A DNA stretch of 64,000 nucleotides from PWQG01 sp040882255 (GTDB lineage: Bacteria > Pseudomonadota > Gammaproteobacteria > Pseudomonadales > Pseudohongiellaceae): assembly GCA_040882255.1 (NCBI GenBank), contig JBBEBP010000016.1, forward strand, positions 372,001 through 436,000. The letters run 5' to 3'. Each line of letters begins with the position of its first letter. The stretch's first letter is position 1. The notes below the pieces were generated by a model. The model saw only the letters and a list, made by a program, of their open reading frames with translations, searched no databases and was not told the origin of the DNA. A program made the position numbers and the translations under genes. Below are positions 7,106 through 17,018 of the stretch, in pieces.

Positions 7106-9151
7106 TTACTCCGGCAGAGCCAATGCAGTCAGGCGGCCACCGGTCTGCAGTACCACATACTGCCGGCCTTCGTGCATGAAGTTCATCATGCCATAGCGGC
7201 TGCTCTCCGGTACTTCGACCTTGCCCACCTGCTCGCCGGTCATCTTGTCGACCGCGAACAGTGCCGGTGTCTCGTCACTCATGACACTGGCATACATCAG
7301 CAGGGTGGGAGTGGCCGTCATGGGCGCAACATTGCCCGTACCGGTTTCGCCCACTTCAACGCCTTCCAGTGCCGGGTGGTTGCGGACACGATCGGGTGTT
7401 TCACCGACCGGGGTGTACCACAGGTGCTCACCGGTGTTCATGTCGATGGCCGTGATACGGCTGAACGGCGGCTTGAACAGCGGCAGCCCCTGCGGACCCC
7501 GGATGAAGGCATTACGCAGCGGTGCATAATCCGTGAACGTGGTGCCGGTAGGCATATCCAGCATCGCGTCACGTTCTTCGGCCGGTGCGATGATTCGCGT
7601 CGTGCAGGCCTTGCGGGAGGTGACGAACAGGATGCCATTCTCGGGGTCCGCCGCAGCGGGTCCGTCGATATTTACACCGCCGATGTCACCCGGACACCAC
7701 AGCGCACCGTCATAGCCCTGATCGTTGTCACGGTGCAGCGGCGGGTTGAACAGCGGCCCGATCTTGAAGTCGGAAATCGCCTCGATGGCCTGTTCACGCA
7801 ACTCGGGCGTGAAATCGATCAGGTCATCGTGGGTCAGGCCCTGCATGTCGTACGGGGCCGGCTTGGTCGGGAACGGCTGTTCCGGTGACAAGGTCTCGCC
7901 CGGGATTTCGGACTGCGGCACTTCCCGCATCTCGAAAGGCCACAGCGGCTCACCGGTCAGCCGGTTGAACGCGTAGACGAAGGCCTGCTTGGTGACCTGA
8001 GCGACGGCGGGTACTTCCTCGCCATCAATGGTCACATCCAGCAGTACCGGCGCAGTCGGGGTATCGTAGTTCCAGATATCCTTCTTCACCAGCTGGTAGT
8101 GCCAGACCCGTTCGCCGGTTTCGACGTCCAGCGCAACCAGGCTGGTGCCATACAGGCCATCACCTTCCACGTGACCGCGGTAGAAATCGATACTCGGGCC
8201 ATTGGTCGGGATGTAGACAATACCGTTCTCGGCATCGGCCGCCATCGGTGCCCAGGAAGAGACTTCCCCGGTCAGTTCACGCGGGTTCTCGGTGTTGGTC
8301 CAGGTCTCGACACCGAACTCGCCCGGCGCGGGAATAATGTTGAACGTCCACTCATGAGAACCACTGGTGCCATCGATTCCGATGATGTCACCCGGGATGT
8401 TCTCGATACGCGTCTGGTTGTAACCCTGTTCAGCGGAGTTGCCGACCACCACAGTGCCATTAACAAAAAGCGGTGGCGAGGAGGAAGTAATGTACCCTTC
8501 TTCCAGCGGAATGCCGTAATAGGGATCGAACTCGTAACCGTTATGCTCGGCCAGGATCTTCTGCAGGTCCACAACGCCGGTCTCCGGGAAACCGGGCACG
8601 CCCACCGGCCCACCGAAACCTTCCAGCGGAGCGCCGGTCCTGGCGTCCAGGGCGGTCAGGAAGAAAGCGGGGCTGATGATGTATACCACGCCACGGCCAT
8701 CAATCTCACCGAAGCCGATCCCCTTGCCGTAGTCCTTGCGCATGGAGTACTCGTGGCGGAACGTATGTGGTTCTCGGTAGGACCAGATAGTCTCGCCGGA
8801 AGCCGGGTCAATGGCGACCACATGGCGGCGATCACCAGCCACGGTGTAGAGAATGCCGTCGATGTAGCTGGGCGTGGACCGGCCACTGGAGGCTCCAAAG
8901 CTGGCACCGTCCCATACCCAGGCTGTATCCAGTTGCTCGAAGTTTTCCGGAGTGATCTGGTCTGCTTCCGTGTATCGCGTGTGGGCATAATCGGAACCCA
9001 GCGTGAACCACTCGACCGTGTCACTGGTGACGTTGTTCTGCGCCGTCGCCATGGCTGGCAGCAGTCCGGCGCCCAATGCAACGGCCGCCAGACCGGTGCG
9101 CAGCGGATTGCGCAGACTGGCGCCGATACCGGCTTTGATCGTCTTTTTCAC
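7106..9151 (-). CDS. PQQ-dependent dehydrogenase (quinoprotein beta-propeller), exported
   Basis: 681 residues from a GTG at 9151, chosen because AGGAG (9163-9159) precedes it and it opens a good signal peptide (VKKTIKAG, cleavage near AMATA-Q). An ATG at 9166 is the alternative. Tryptophan-docking type propeller repeats are present (GSDYAHTRYTEADQITPENF near the N terminus; LVALDVETGERVWHYQLV; ITAIDMNTGEHLWYTPVG). No haem c motif or membrane domain is seen, so electrons must go to a separate acceptor. Family knowledge: such enzymes oxidise alcohols or sugars in the periplasm. The substrate cannot be assigned. Monocistronic, with its own terminator. Confidence 0.85.
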   Translation of the reverse strand: MKKTIKAGIGASLRNPLRTGLAAVALGAGLLPAMATAQNNVTSDTVEWFTLGSDYAHTRYTEADQITPENFEQLDTAWVWDGASFGASSGRSTPSYIDGILYTVAGDRRHVVAIDPASGETIWSYREPHTFRHEYSMRKDYGKGIGFGEIDGRGVVYIISPAFFLTALDARTGAPLEGFGGPVGVPGFPETGVVDLQKILAEHNGYEFDPYYGIPLEEGYITSSSPPLFVNGTVVVGNSAEQGYNQTRIENIPGDIIGIDGTSGSHEWTFNIIPAPGEFGVETWTNTENPRELTGEVSSWAPMAADAENGIVYIPTNGPSIDFYRGHVEGDGLYGTSLVALDVETGERVWHYQLVKKDIWNYDTPTAPVLLDVTIDGEEVPAVAQVTKQAFVYAFNRLTGEPLWPFEMREVPQSEIPGETLSPEQPFPTKPAPYDMQGLTHDDLIDFTPELREQAIEAISDFKIGPLFNPPLHRDNDQGYDGALWCPGDIGGVNIDGPAAADPENGILFVTSRKACTTRIIAPAEERDAMLDMPTGTTFTDYAPLRNAFIRGPQGLPLFKPPFSRITAIDMNTGEHLWYTPVGETPDRVRNHPALEGVEVGETGTGNVAPMTATPTLLMYASVMSDETPALFAVDKMTGEQVGKVEVPESSRYGMMNFMHEGRQYVVLQTGGRLTALALPE

Positions 9152-9471
9152 AAGTTCTCTCCTCATAAAGCTGAAAATACGCTTTTCAGTCCTGTTTTTT
9201 ATCCTGCCGGGCCGGAGCATTCCCGGCTCCGCCCGTTCACGTTCGAACTGTCATCGAACAGGTCTTCCTGCCTGTCCGGCCGCCGCTACAGAGCGGTCCT
9301 GATTCCGTGGATCCTGACGGATTCGAGCTTCCAAGAATACCGCAGCATGGCTGGCAAGTCCATGCCAGACGGTCTGTCGCCGACAGACCGCGAAAAGCGA
9401 TACCGGCCTGCGGTATACTGCGGACCACGAACTATTTACTGATTTCATTCCCGGTAGCAGGACACCGCCTC
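9152..9471. promoter_or_regulatory. Divergent intergenic region with a 21-bp perfect dyad
   Basis: No gene is visible. CGGTCTGTCG-C-CGACAGACCG (9370-9390) is a perfect 10-bp inverted repeat with a 1-nt centre, shaped like a repressor or activator operator. A TATACT hexamer (9414-9419) 24 bp further on is a plausible -10 for the rightward GNAT-nitrilase gene, without a good -35, as expected at an activated promoter. Confidence 0.5.
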
Positions 9472-11025
9472 ATGAATGCCGAAAGCCCCTCTGATGTGCA
9501 TCTGAAACTCCGCCATCTCGACCTGGCCGACTATCCACAACTGGCAGAGTTGATGGACAGGGTCTATCCGGACATCGGGGGCGCCTGGCCCAGGAACTCC
9601 ATCCGTACACTGCTGCAGGATTTTCCGGAAGGCCAGATCGCCATCGAGGACAACGACCGCCTGATCGCGGCCGCCCTGACCATCCGGTGCGACTACGACC
9701 GGTTCAGCCGCCAGCATACCTACGAGGACCTGATCGGGCGGCGCGAACAGATCATGCATGACGGGGATGGCGACGCGCTCTACGGTATGGATCTGTTCGT
9801 CCACCCCGAATACCGCGATCTGCGGCTGGGCCGGCGCCTCTATGATGCCCGCAAGGACCTGTGCCGCAAGCTCAACCTGAGGGCCATTCTGGCCGGGGGC
9901 CGGATAACAAACTACCACCGGCACTCCGACCACCTGTCGCCCAGTGAGTACATCTCTGCGGTCGATCACAAGGAAGTGCATGACCCGATCCTCAGCTTTC
10001 AGCTCGCCAATGACTTTGAAGTCAAGCGGCTGCTGAAGGGGTACATGCCGGAGGACGAGAAATCCGAAGGTTATGCGACGCTGCTGGAGTGGAACAACAT
10101 CCTCTACGAACCGGAAACCGGCGACCTGATGCAGCGCCGCAAGACCGTGGTGCGGGTGGGTATTCTGCAATGGCAGATGCGCCTGACCAATTCCTTCGAC
10201 ACCTGGCTCAATCAGGTCGAATATTTCGTCGACACGATGGCAGATTACCAGGCCGACTTCGTGCTGTTCCCGGAATTCTTCAATGCGCCACTGATGGGCC
10301 TGGGCGACCAGCAGAACCAGTTCGATGCCATACGCTTCCTGGCACAGTTCGCCGAGCGTACCGTCGAGTCACTGAGCGAATTTGCCATCACCTACAACAT
10401 CAACATCATTGCCGGCAGCATACCGGAACTGGACGGTGATACCCTCTACAACAAAGCCTGGCTGTGCCGCCGCGACGGTACCGTAGACTCACAGGCCAAG
10501 TTGCACATCACTCCCCACGAACGGCGCGACTGGGTCATCGAGGGCGGCGACGCGCTGCGCGTGTTCGATACCGATGCCGGACGCGTCGGTATTCTGATCT
10601 GCTACGACGTCGAGTTCCCGGAACTGTCCCGCCTGCTGGCGCAGGATGGCATGGACATCCTGTTCGTGCCCTTCTGGACGGACACCAAGAACGGTTTCCT
10701 GCGGGTGCAGCGCTGCGCCCAGGCACGCGCCATCGAAAATGAATGCTATGTGGCCATAGGCGGCAGCGTGGGCAATCTGCCCCAGGTACACAACGTGGAC
10801 ATCCAGTACGCACAATCGGCCGTCTACTCCCCTTCCGATTTCGCCTTCCCGCATGATGCGGTCATGGCCGAGAGCACTCCGAACACGGAAATGGCCCTGG
10901 TCGCCGATCTGGATCTCGACAAGCTCGTGCAGGTGCGCCATGAGGGCTCGGTCACCAACGCCAAGGACCGTCGCGAGGATCTCTACGAAGTTACCTGGAA
11001 GGGGATCCGTCCGGACGCGGAGTGA
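9472..11025 (+). CDS. GNAT acetyltransferase fused to a carbon-nitrogen hydrolase (nitrilase superfamily)
   Basis: 517 residues. The start at 9472 (MNAESPSDVHLKL) follows AGGA. Residues 1 to about 210 form a GNAT domain (MDLFVHPEYRDLRLGRRLYDARKDL is the acetyl-CoA loop region, read in sequence). The rest is a nitrilase-fold amidase with the Glu-Lys-Cys triad at FVLFPEFFN, KLHITPHERRDW and LICYDVEFPEL. Known family: the RimI-Nit fusion branch of the nitrilase superfamily, substrate undetermined. Its last 35 bp overlap the 3' end of the convergent hydrolase gene. Confidence 0.88.
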   Translation: MNAESPSDVHLKLRHLDLADYPQLAELMDRVYPDIGGAWPRNSIRTLLQDFPEGQIAIEDNDRLIAAALTIRCDYDRFSRQHTYEDLIGRREQIMHDGDGDALYGMDLFVHPEYRDLRLGRRLYDARKDLCRKLNLRAILAGGRITNYHRHSDHLSPSEYISAVDHKEVHDPILSFQLANDFEVKRLLKGYMPEDEKSEGYATLLEWNNILYEPETGDLMQRRKTVVRVGILQWQMRLTNSFDTWLNQVEYFVDTMADYQADFVLFPEFFNAPLMGLGDQQNQFDAIRFLAQFAERTVESLSEFAITYNINIIAGSIPELDGDTLYNKAWLCRRDGTVDSQAKLHITPHERRDWVIEGGDALRVFDTDAGRVGILICYDVEFPELSRLLAQDGMDILFVPFWTDTKNGFLRVQRCAQARAIENECYVAIGGSVGNLPQVHNVDIQYAQSAVYSPSDFAFPHDAVMAESTPNTEMALVADLDLDKLVQVRHEGSVTNAKDRREDLYEVTWKGIRPDAE

Positions 11026-11890
11026 ATGACAGGTCGTCAAGCGCATCCATGATCCGCCTGGCGGCCAGTGCGGGTTCCTCAAAAGGAAGCAGGTGTCCCG
11101 TTCCAGGAAGTTCCAGGAAACGCTGCGATGGCGCGGTGCGCTTCCACTGCTCCCAGACCCCGGGCAACAGGGTATCGCTATCGCCGCCCCGCACGGCGAC
11201 CGCCGGCACACGACAACGGCGCAGCCAGGGTTGATGATTGGCCAGGGTGAGATAAATGCGCGCCTCCCATTGCTTGCTGAATGCCAGCGCACGTCCCTGA
11301 TGCGCACCCGGATCGTCCGCCGGAGCGGGCGCCAGCCGGGTACCATAACGTGCATAGTCCTCCAGCACCTCATCACTGATGCGACGGAAGACCGGTTTGT
11401 TCCGGAAATAGCGGAATGCCTCGTCCACGCTGCCCCAATGCTCGCGGCGCCGCAGCGTGCGGCCCACCAGGGGAAAGCGCCGGGGTGCCACATGGCGGAA
11501 CACATACAGGGCCATGCGGTGCCGGCGCAGCAGAAACGGCGGTTCGATCAGCACCAGCGCACGGAAAAGATCCGGTCGCCGTACGGCCGCGATGAGTGTC
11601 ACAAAAGCTCCCAGAGAATGGCCGACTCCGATGACGCCCTGTTCCTGCACACACGCATCGGCTTCCAGGCTCGCGATCAGATCATCGGCGAAGTCCGACC
11701 AGCCGCGCAACGATGCCGGATCCGGCGCAGGCTGCCATAAGGGGCGCATCGAGGAAGCGAGTACATGGTGGCGGCCGGCCAGTGGCTCCAGAAAGGCGCG
11801 ATAGCAGCCGGGCGGATAGCCGTTGGCATGAGCGAAATGCAGCACCGGTCCGGTACCGCCGAAATCGACGAGCGGGTTCCTGTCAGTCAT
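10991..11890 (-). CDS. Alpha/beta hydrolase
   Basis: 299 residues from the ATG at 11890 (MTDRNPLVDFGG); the open frame continues upstream but only as the antisense of rlmKL. The oxyanion region is HFAHANGYPP, the nucleophile elbow GVGHSLGAFVT and the catalytic His in PGTGHLLPFE. Cytoplasmic, no signal peptide. Substrate unknown. The 5' end diverges from rlmKL with 63 bp between starts, and the 3' end overlaps the nitrilase gene by 35 bp. Confidence 0.85.
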   Translation of the reverse strand: MTDRNPLVDFGGTGPVLHFAHANGYPPGCYRAFLEPLAGRHHVLASSMRPLWQPAPDPASLRGWSDFADDLIASLEADACVQEQGVIGVGHSLGAFVTLIAAVRRPDLFRALVLIEPPFLLRRHRMALYVFRHVAPRRFPLVGRTLRRREHWGSVDEAFRYFRNKPVFRRISDEVLEDYARYGTRLAPAPADDPGAHQGRALAFSKQWEARIYLTLANHQPWLRRCRVPAVAVRGGDSDTLLPGVWEQWKRTAPSQRFLELPGTGHLLPFEEPALAARRIMDALDDLSFTPRPDGSPSR

Positions 11891-11953
11891 GGCCCGGCAT
11901 TCTACCGCAGGAAGCGGGTGTATGCGCCCGCCGTTCGTATTATCATGCGCGCC

Positions 11954-14107
11954 ATGTCCACAACTGACGCCACATTCCGTTTCTTCGCCACCTGTGCCCG
12001 TGGCATCGAGAACCTGCTGGAAGACGAGATCCGTGCCAGTGGCGCGGACGACGTGAGGCAGACCGTCGCCGGTGTCCATTTCAGGGGCCCGTTGGCGGCC
12101 GCCTACCAGGTCGGGGTGTTCTCCCGGCTGGCCAACCGCCTGGTCCTGCAACTGCACGAGCAGCCGGTCAGCGATGCTGACAGCCTCTATGACGCCGCCA
12201 TGGTCATAGACTGGCCGAGCCACCTGTCCAGCACGCAGACCCTCTCCGTCCGCGCCACCGGCAGCACACCGCAGCTCACCCATACCCAGTTCATTGCCCG
12301 CCGGGTCAAGGATGCGGTGGTGGATCAGTTCCGGGACCGTGGCATGGAGAGACCGGATGTCTCGCGATCCGAGCCCGACCTGGTCATCCATGCCGTGCTG
12401 AGAAAAGGCCAGGTCAGCCTGGGTATCGATCTGGTCGGCAGCAGTCTGCACCGACGCCATTACCGACAGGAACAGGGGACCGCTCCACTCAAGGAAACCC
12501 TGGCGGCGGCCGTGCTGATCCGGGCCGGCTGGCCAGAACGGATGACGCAGCCCGATGCCCTGCTGGCCGACCCGCTCTGCGGGGCTGGCACACTGCTGAT
12601 CGAAGGTCTGTTGATGGCACGCGACATCGCCCCCGGACTGCTGCGGCAGCCAGCATTTTCTCCCTGGCCCGGCCATGATGCCGAAGCCATGCAACAGGTA
12701 CTGGCGCGGGCCGAGCAGCGACGTGAAGCCGGCAAAGTCTGGAGTGGCAGTGCCTTCGGCAGCGACACCGACCGGGACACCGTGCAGAAGGCCCGCCGGA
12801 ATGCCGAGCGCGCCGGTGTCTACGATGATATCGAATTCGTGCACAGGGACCTGTCCGAAGCAACAGCGCCGCGTCCGCCCACCCTGATCGTCAGTAATCC
12901 GCCGTATGCCGAGCGGCTTGGCGAGGAGCCGGAGGTGATGCGTCTGTACCAGCACCTGGGCGAGTACCTGCAGCGACAGGCCGATGGCTGCCAGGCCGCG
13001 ATCCTGACCGGCCGTCCGGAGTGGGGTCGGCTGCTGGGCATCCACAGTCACCGGCAGTACCGGCTGTTCAACGGCAGCCTTCCGGTGTCCCTCCTGTGTT
13101 TCGACATCCGGAAAGACACACGCTACCAGCGCACACCGGGAACGGCGGAAGCACTCGATGAGGGCGCGCAGATGCTCGCCAACCGCTTGCGCAAGAACCT
13201 CAAGAGCATCGGTAAATGGGCCCGCAAGGAAGGCCATGAGTGCTACCGGCTCTACGATGCCGACATGCCCGAGTACGCTTTCGCCATCGATCTGTACGGC
13301 GAACTGGTGCACATGCAGGAGTACCGTGCGCCCTCCTCCGTGGATGAGCGAGCTGCGGCCCATCGCCGCCAGCAGGCCCTGCAGGCGGTCATGGCCGTGC
13401 TCGACCTGGCTCCGGAACAGATCAGCCTGAAAGTGCGCGAAAAACAGAAAGGCCGTTCACAATACACGGCCACCGATGACCGCCGTCACGGATTCACCGT
13501 GAGCGAAGGTCCGGCGCGTTTCCATGTGAACCTGCATCGCTACCTGGATACGGGACTGTTCCTCGATCACCGGCCGGTGCGGCGCTACCTGCGTGAACAC
13601 GCGAAAGACAGACGGTTCCTGAACCTGTTCTGCTATACCGGCACTGCCACCGTCCACGCGGCACTGGGCGATGCCCGCTCATCGGTCAGCGTGGACCTGT
13701 CGCATACCTATCTGGACTGGGCCCGGGAGAATTTCCGGCTGAACGGCCTGGAGGAATCCCGTCACGAGCTGCGACGGGCTGACTGTATGGACTACCTGGA
13801 GCGGGCAGCGAAATCAGAGCACCGATCCTTCGATCTGATTTTCCTGGACCCGCCCACGTTCTCCAACTCGAAGAGCGCGGACAATGTTCTGGATGTCCAG
13901 CGCGATCACGGCACCCTGATCGACCAGTGCATGTCGATACTGGCCCCCGGCGGCGAGCTGGTCTTTTCCACCAATCGCCGCCGCTTCGTCCTCGATGAAC
14001 GCATGCCGGAACAGTACAGCGTCCGCGATATCAGCCGTCAGAGCATCGACCGGGACTTTGCCCGCCACCCGGAAATCCACCGCACCTACCTGATCAGCGC
14101 CGGATAA
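11954..14107 (+). CDS. rlmL: Bifunctional 23S rRNA methyltransferase RlmKL (m2G2445 and m7G2069)
   Basis: 717 residues, against about 702 in E. coli. The start at 11954 (MSTTDATFRFFATCARGIENLL) matches the family; an ATG nine bases upstream is possible. The order is an N-terminal THUMP domain, the RlmL methyltransferase with its NPPY motif (LIVSNPPYAERLGEE), then the RlmK domain (FLNLFCYTGTATVHA; FLDPPTFSNSK). It modifies two guanosines in the 50S subunit. Confidence 0.95.
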   Translation: MSTTDATFRFFATCARGIENLLEDEIRASGADDVRQTVAGVHFRGPLAAAYQVGVFSRLANRLVLQLHEQPVSDADSLYDAAMVIDWPSHLSSTQTLSVRATGSTPQLTHTQFIARRVKDAVVDQFRDRGMERPDVSRSEPDLVIHAVLRKGQVSLGIDLVGSSLHRRHYRQEQGTAPLKETLAAAVLIRAGWPERMTQPDALLADPLCGAGTLLIEGLLMARDIAPGLLRQPAFSPWPGHDAEAMQQVLARAEQRREAGKVWSGSAFGSDTDRDTVQKARRNAERAGVYDDIEFVHRDLSEATAPRPPTLIVSNPPYAERLGEEPEVMRLYQHLGEYLQRQADGCQAAILTGRPEWGRLLGIHSHRQYRLFNGSLPVSLLCFDIRKDTRYQRTPGTAEALDEGAQMLANRLRKNLKSIGKWARKEGHECYRLYDADMPEYAFAIDLYGELVHMQEYRAPSSVDERAAAHRRQQALQAVMAVLDLAPEQISLKVREKQKGRSQYTATDDRRHGFTVSEGPARFHVNLHRYLDTGLFLDHRPVRRYLREHAKDRRFLNLFCYTGTATVHAALGDARSSVSVDLSHTYLDWARENFRLNGLEESRHELRRADCMDYLERAAKSEHRSFDLIFLDPPTFSNSKSADNVLDVQRDHGTLIDQCMSILAPGGELVFSTNRRRFVLDERMPEQYSVRDISRQSIDRDFARHPEIHRTYLISAG

Positions 14108-14115
14108 AGGGGTAT

Positions 14116-15738
14116 TCAGGCACCGGCCTCCCGGTCGGCTTCCGACCCCTCACGGGCTTCAGACGGCACCGAGCCCATCGGATCCATGTGCGGCGCCTTG
14201 CCCTCTGCCAGCTCTCTCAGGGAATATCCCAGGTAGTCGGCGTGCATGGCTCGCGTCATGGCCACCGCCATGAACACCAGCAACACACAGAACGGGAAGC
14301 CCAGCGTGGTGATCACATTCTGCAGAGCAGGCAACCCGCCGCCCAGCATCAGCGTGGCAGCAATCAGACCCAGCATCACCGTCCAGAAAATACGCTGCCA
14401 GGTCTGACTCGGCTGATCGTCACGCCGCGACAGCAGATCGATGACCAGCGCGGCCGAATCCGCAGAGGTGGTCAGGAACACGATGATGACGATCAGGCTC
14501 AGCGCCGACGTGAACCAGGGCCAGGGCAGGTTCTCCAGGAAGTGAAACAGCGCAACGGACACATCGGCCTCCACCTGCGTGCTCAGGTCCACTCCCTGAT
14601 TGAGCTCCAGGTCCATGGCCGCCAGACCGAACACAGAGAACCAGATCACGGTGAACAGCAGCGGCGCACCCAGCGCCCCGCCCACAAACTGCCGGATGGT
14701 GCGCCCCTTGGAAATCCGCGCAATGAAAATGCCCACATAGGGCGCCCAGGAGATGGTCCAGGCCCAGTAGAATACAGTCCAGCTCTGTTGCCAGCTGGTC
14801 CCCTGGTAAGCCTCGGTCCAGAATGACATCCAGGGGAGGTTCTGCAGGTAGTTACCGAAGTTCTGCACCGTGCCGGACGTGATAAACAGCGTGGGTCCGG
14901 CCACCCAGACGAACACCATCACGATCAGGGCAATCACGATATTGAACTCGGACAGCCGCTTGATGCCGCGATCCAGCCCCAGCGCCACGGAGATGGTGGC
15001 GATCAGGGTGATCATGGCCACGATGACCACCTGTGAAACCTCTCCCACCGGCACGCCAAAGACATAATTGAGTCCGCTGTTCAGTTGCAGTGTACCCAGG
15101 CCCACGGACACCGCGACCCCGAACAGTGTGCCCAGCAACGCAATAATGTCGATGGTCCAGCCGATCGGCCCGAACACCCGGCGGCCCAGTACCGTGTAGA
15201 ACATACTGCTGATCCGCATGGGCAGGCCGTGGCGGTAGGTAAAATAGCCGATTGCCAGTGCCGGCATGGTGAAAATGGTCCAGGTGTGCAGGCCGAAGTG
15301 ATACAGCGCGATATTCATGGCATGCTGAGCCGCCTCGGAGCTGCCCCCCTCGATACCTTCCATGGGAGGGTTGGCGAAATGCGACAGGGGCTCGGCCACT
15401 CCCCAGAACATCAGGATGGTGCCGATCCCCGCCGCGAACAACATGGCGAACCAGGTCACGGTCGGGTACTCCGGCTCGGCGTCATCCGGACCCAGCCGTA
15501 TGGTGCCATAACGGCTCAACGCCACCCAGATCAGAAAGCCCAGCAGCCCGCTGACGCTGACCACATAGAACCAGCCGAAATTCACATAGGTCAGTGTACT
15601 CAGCGATCCGAACAGCGTGGATACTCCGTCCCGGAACGGGATGGCCACGATGACGAAGGCAATGGCGATGGCAGCAGAGATGAAGAATATCTGGGGGATG
15701 GCATTGAGGCCCAACCGCTGGCCCAGTTTCTCGAACAT
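14116..15738 (-). CDS. BCCT-family betaine/choline/carnitine transporter
   Basis: 540 residues. The start at 15738 has AAGGAG 8 bp upstream. Twelve hydrophobic segments. The BCCT signature region is WTISWAPYVGIFIARISKGR, and the substrate box lies around GVAEPLSHFANPP. Family knowledge: sodium- or proton-coupled uptake of glycine betaine or related osmolytes, which suggests a saline habitat. Convergent with rlmKL, 8 bp apart. Confidence 0.93.
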   Translation of the reverse strand: MFEKLGQRLGLNAIPQIFFISAAIAIAFVIVAIPFRDGVSTLFGSLSTLTYVNFGWFYVVSVSGLLGFLIWVALSRYGTIRLGPDDAEPEYPTVTWFAMLFAAGIGTILMFWGVAEPLSHFANPPMEGIEGGSSEAAQHAMNIALYHFGLHTWTIFTMPALAIGYFTYRHGLPMRISSMFYTVLGRRVFGPIGWTIDIIALLGTLFGVAVSVGLGTLQLNSGLNYVFGVPVGEVSQVVIVAMITLIATISVALGLDRGIKRLSEFNIVIALIVMVFVWVAGPTLFITSGTVQNFGNYLQNLPWMSFWTEAYQGTSWQQSWTVFYWAWTISWAPYVGIFIARISKGRTIRQFVGGALGAPLLFTVIWFSVFGLAAMDLELNQGVDLSTQVEADVSVALFHFLENLPWPWFTSALSLIVIIVFLTTSADSAALVIDLLSRRDDQPSQTWQRIFWTVMLGLIAATLMLGGGLPALQNVITTLGFPFCVLLVFMAVAMTRAMHADYLGYSLRELAEGKAPHMDPMGSVPSEAREGSEADREAGA

Positions 15739-15817
15739 GGTCTGGTCTCCTTGTTTTTTTCCTACTCTACCTGTTCGCGCCCTGCTGTGCATCAATGCCA
15801 TGACATTGACGCCATAG

Positions 15818-16921
15818 TCAGTAGAGCGAACCCAGCATCTCCTTCGAGAAAGTCCGCAGTCCGGCCGTGTCTCCTGAACGGACTCGCGAAGCCCAATCCG
15901 GATTGGCCAGCAATGCCCTTCCGACCGCGACCAGATCGAACTCATCGGCGCCAAGTCGCGCAAGCAACTCGTCGAGGTCCGCACTGACCGCCTTGCCACC
16001 CCGATAGGTGCTGACAAACTCCTCATCCAACCCCACACTGCCGACCGTGATCGCCGGCCGACCCGTGATCTTGCGGGTCCAGCCGGCCAGGTTCAGGCCG
16101 GAATCGGCAAATTCGGGCTGGAAGAAACGGCGCGTGCTGCAATGGAACAGATCGACACCGGCATCGACCAGCGGTGCCAACACCTCTTCCAGCTCGGCGG
16201 GCGTGTGGGCCAGCCGGGCGTCGAAATCCTGCTGCTTCCACTGGGAAAAGCGCAGTATGATGGGAAAATCCGGCCCCAGTTCCTTACGGATGCCACGCAC
16301 GATGTCCGCCGCCACACGACTGCGGCGATACCGGTCGCCGCCGTAGAGGTCGGTGCGCTGGTTGGTGCCCTCCCAGAAGAAGGCATCCAGCAGGTAACCA
16401 TGTGCGCCATGCAGCTCCACGGCATCAAAGCCCAGTCTGCGGGCATTGATCGCGCCATCTACGAACGCCCGGATGATCTCCTCGATCCCGGCAACGCTCA
16501 ATGGCTCTCCGATCCGCTTGCCGGGTTTCAGCAGTCCGGACGGCGTGGCGGAAGGATGATCCGGATGCGGCCCTTCACCGGGCTTGCGGATAGGACCCAC
16601 ATGCCATAACTGCGGTGCGATCTTCGCCCCGCCGTCGTGCACCGCGCGAACCACACGGGACCATCCTTCCAGCGCCTCGGGCGCATGGATGTTCGGAATG
16701 GCTGCATCCGAAGAAGCCGCCGCGTGGTTTACGGTGGTGCCTTCGGTGATGATCAGGCCCGTACCGCCGGACGCACGGCGACCGTAGTACTTCGCCACGT
16801 TCTCTCCCGGCACGCCGCCGGGCGAAAAATGCCGCGTCATGGGCGCCATCACGATACGGTTCCTGAGTGGCAACTTGTCGTGCTGAAACTGTCTGAACAG
16901 ACTGTCGGATTGCTGTTTCAC
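15818..16921 (-). CDS. NADH:flavin oxidoreductase (Old Yellow Enzyme family)
   Basis: 367 residues from a GTG at 16921 preceded by GGGGAG; a longer frame to 16975 would run into a terminator. FMN-binding N terminus LRNRIVMAPMTRHFS. The substrate-binding His pair is in ELHGAHGYLLDAFFW, followed by TNQRTDLYGG and the C-terminal FMN phosphate site (DLVAVGRALLANPDW). It reduces activated C=C bonds with NAD(P)H; the natural substrate is unknown. Confidence 0.92.
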   Translation of the reverse strand: MKQQSDSLFRQFQHDKLPLRNRIVMAPMTRHFSPGGVPGENVAKYYGRRASGGTGLIITEGTTVNHAAASSDAAIPNIHAPEALEGWSRVVRAVHDGGAKIAPQLWHVGPIRKPGEGPHPDHPSATPSGLLKPGKRIGEPLSVAGIEEIIRAFVDGAINARRLGFDAVELHGAHGYLLDAFFWEGTNQRTDLYGGDRYRRSRVAADIVRGIRKELGPDFPIILRFSQWKQQDFDARLAHTPAELEEVLAPLVDAGVDLFHCSTRRFFQPEFADSGLNLAGWTRKITGRPAITVGSVGLDEEFVSTYRGGKAVSADLDELLARLGADEFDLVAVGRALLANPDWASRVRSGDTAGLRTFSKEMLGSLY

Positions 16922-16951
16922 GGAAACTCCCCGGATTACCTCTGAATGACC

Positions 16952-16992
16952 AAAAAAGAAAGGGGCTGCTCCCATTGGAACAACCCCTTTCT
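16952..16992 (-). terminator. Terminator of the thioredoxin-haem c gene
   Basis: A 9-bp stem (16957-16965 with 16984-16992, core AAAGGGG/CCCCTTT) followed on the minus strand by a short T run. It sits 27 bp past the stop at 17019. Confidence 0.85.
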
Positions 16993-17018
16993 GTTACGAC
17001 AGGATATCGCCAGCGGTT

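Noticed and set aside
8099..9442. Plus-strand frame opposite the PQQ dehydrogenase
   Set aside because: Reverse of beta-propeller codons; no ribosome site.
11891..13363. Upstream extension of the alpha/beta hydrolase frame
   Set aside because: This part is antisense to rlmKL. The hydrolase begins with MTDRNPLVDFGG at 11890.
15085..15987. Plus-strand frame opposite the BCCT transporter
   Set aside because: His/Gln/Arg-rich reverse of transmembrane codons, no domain.
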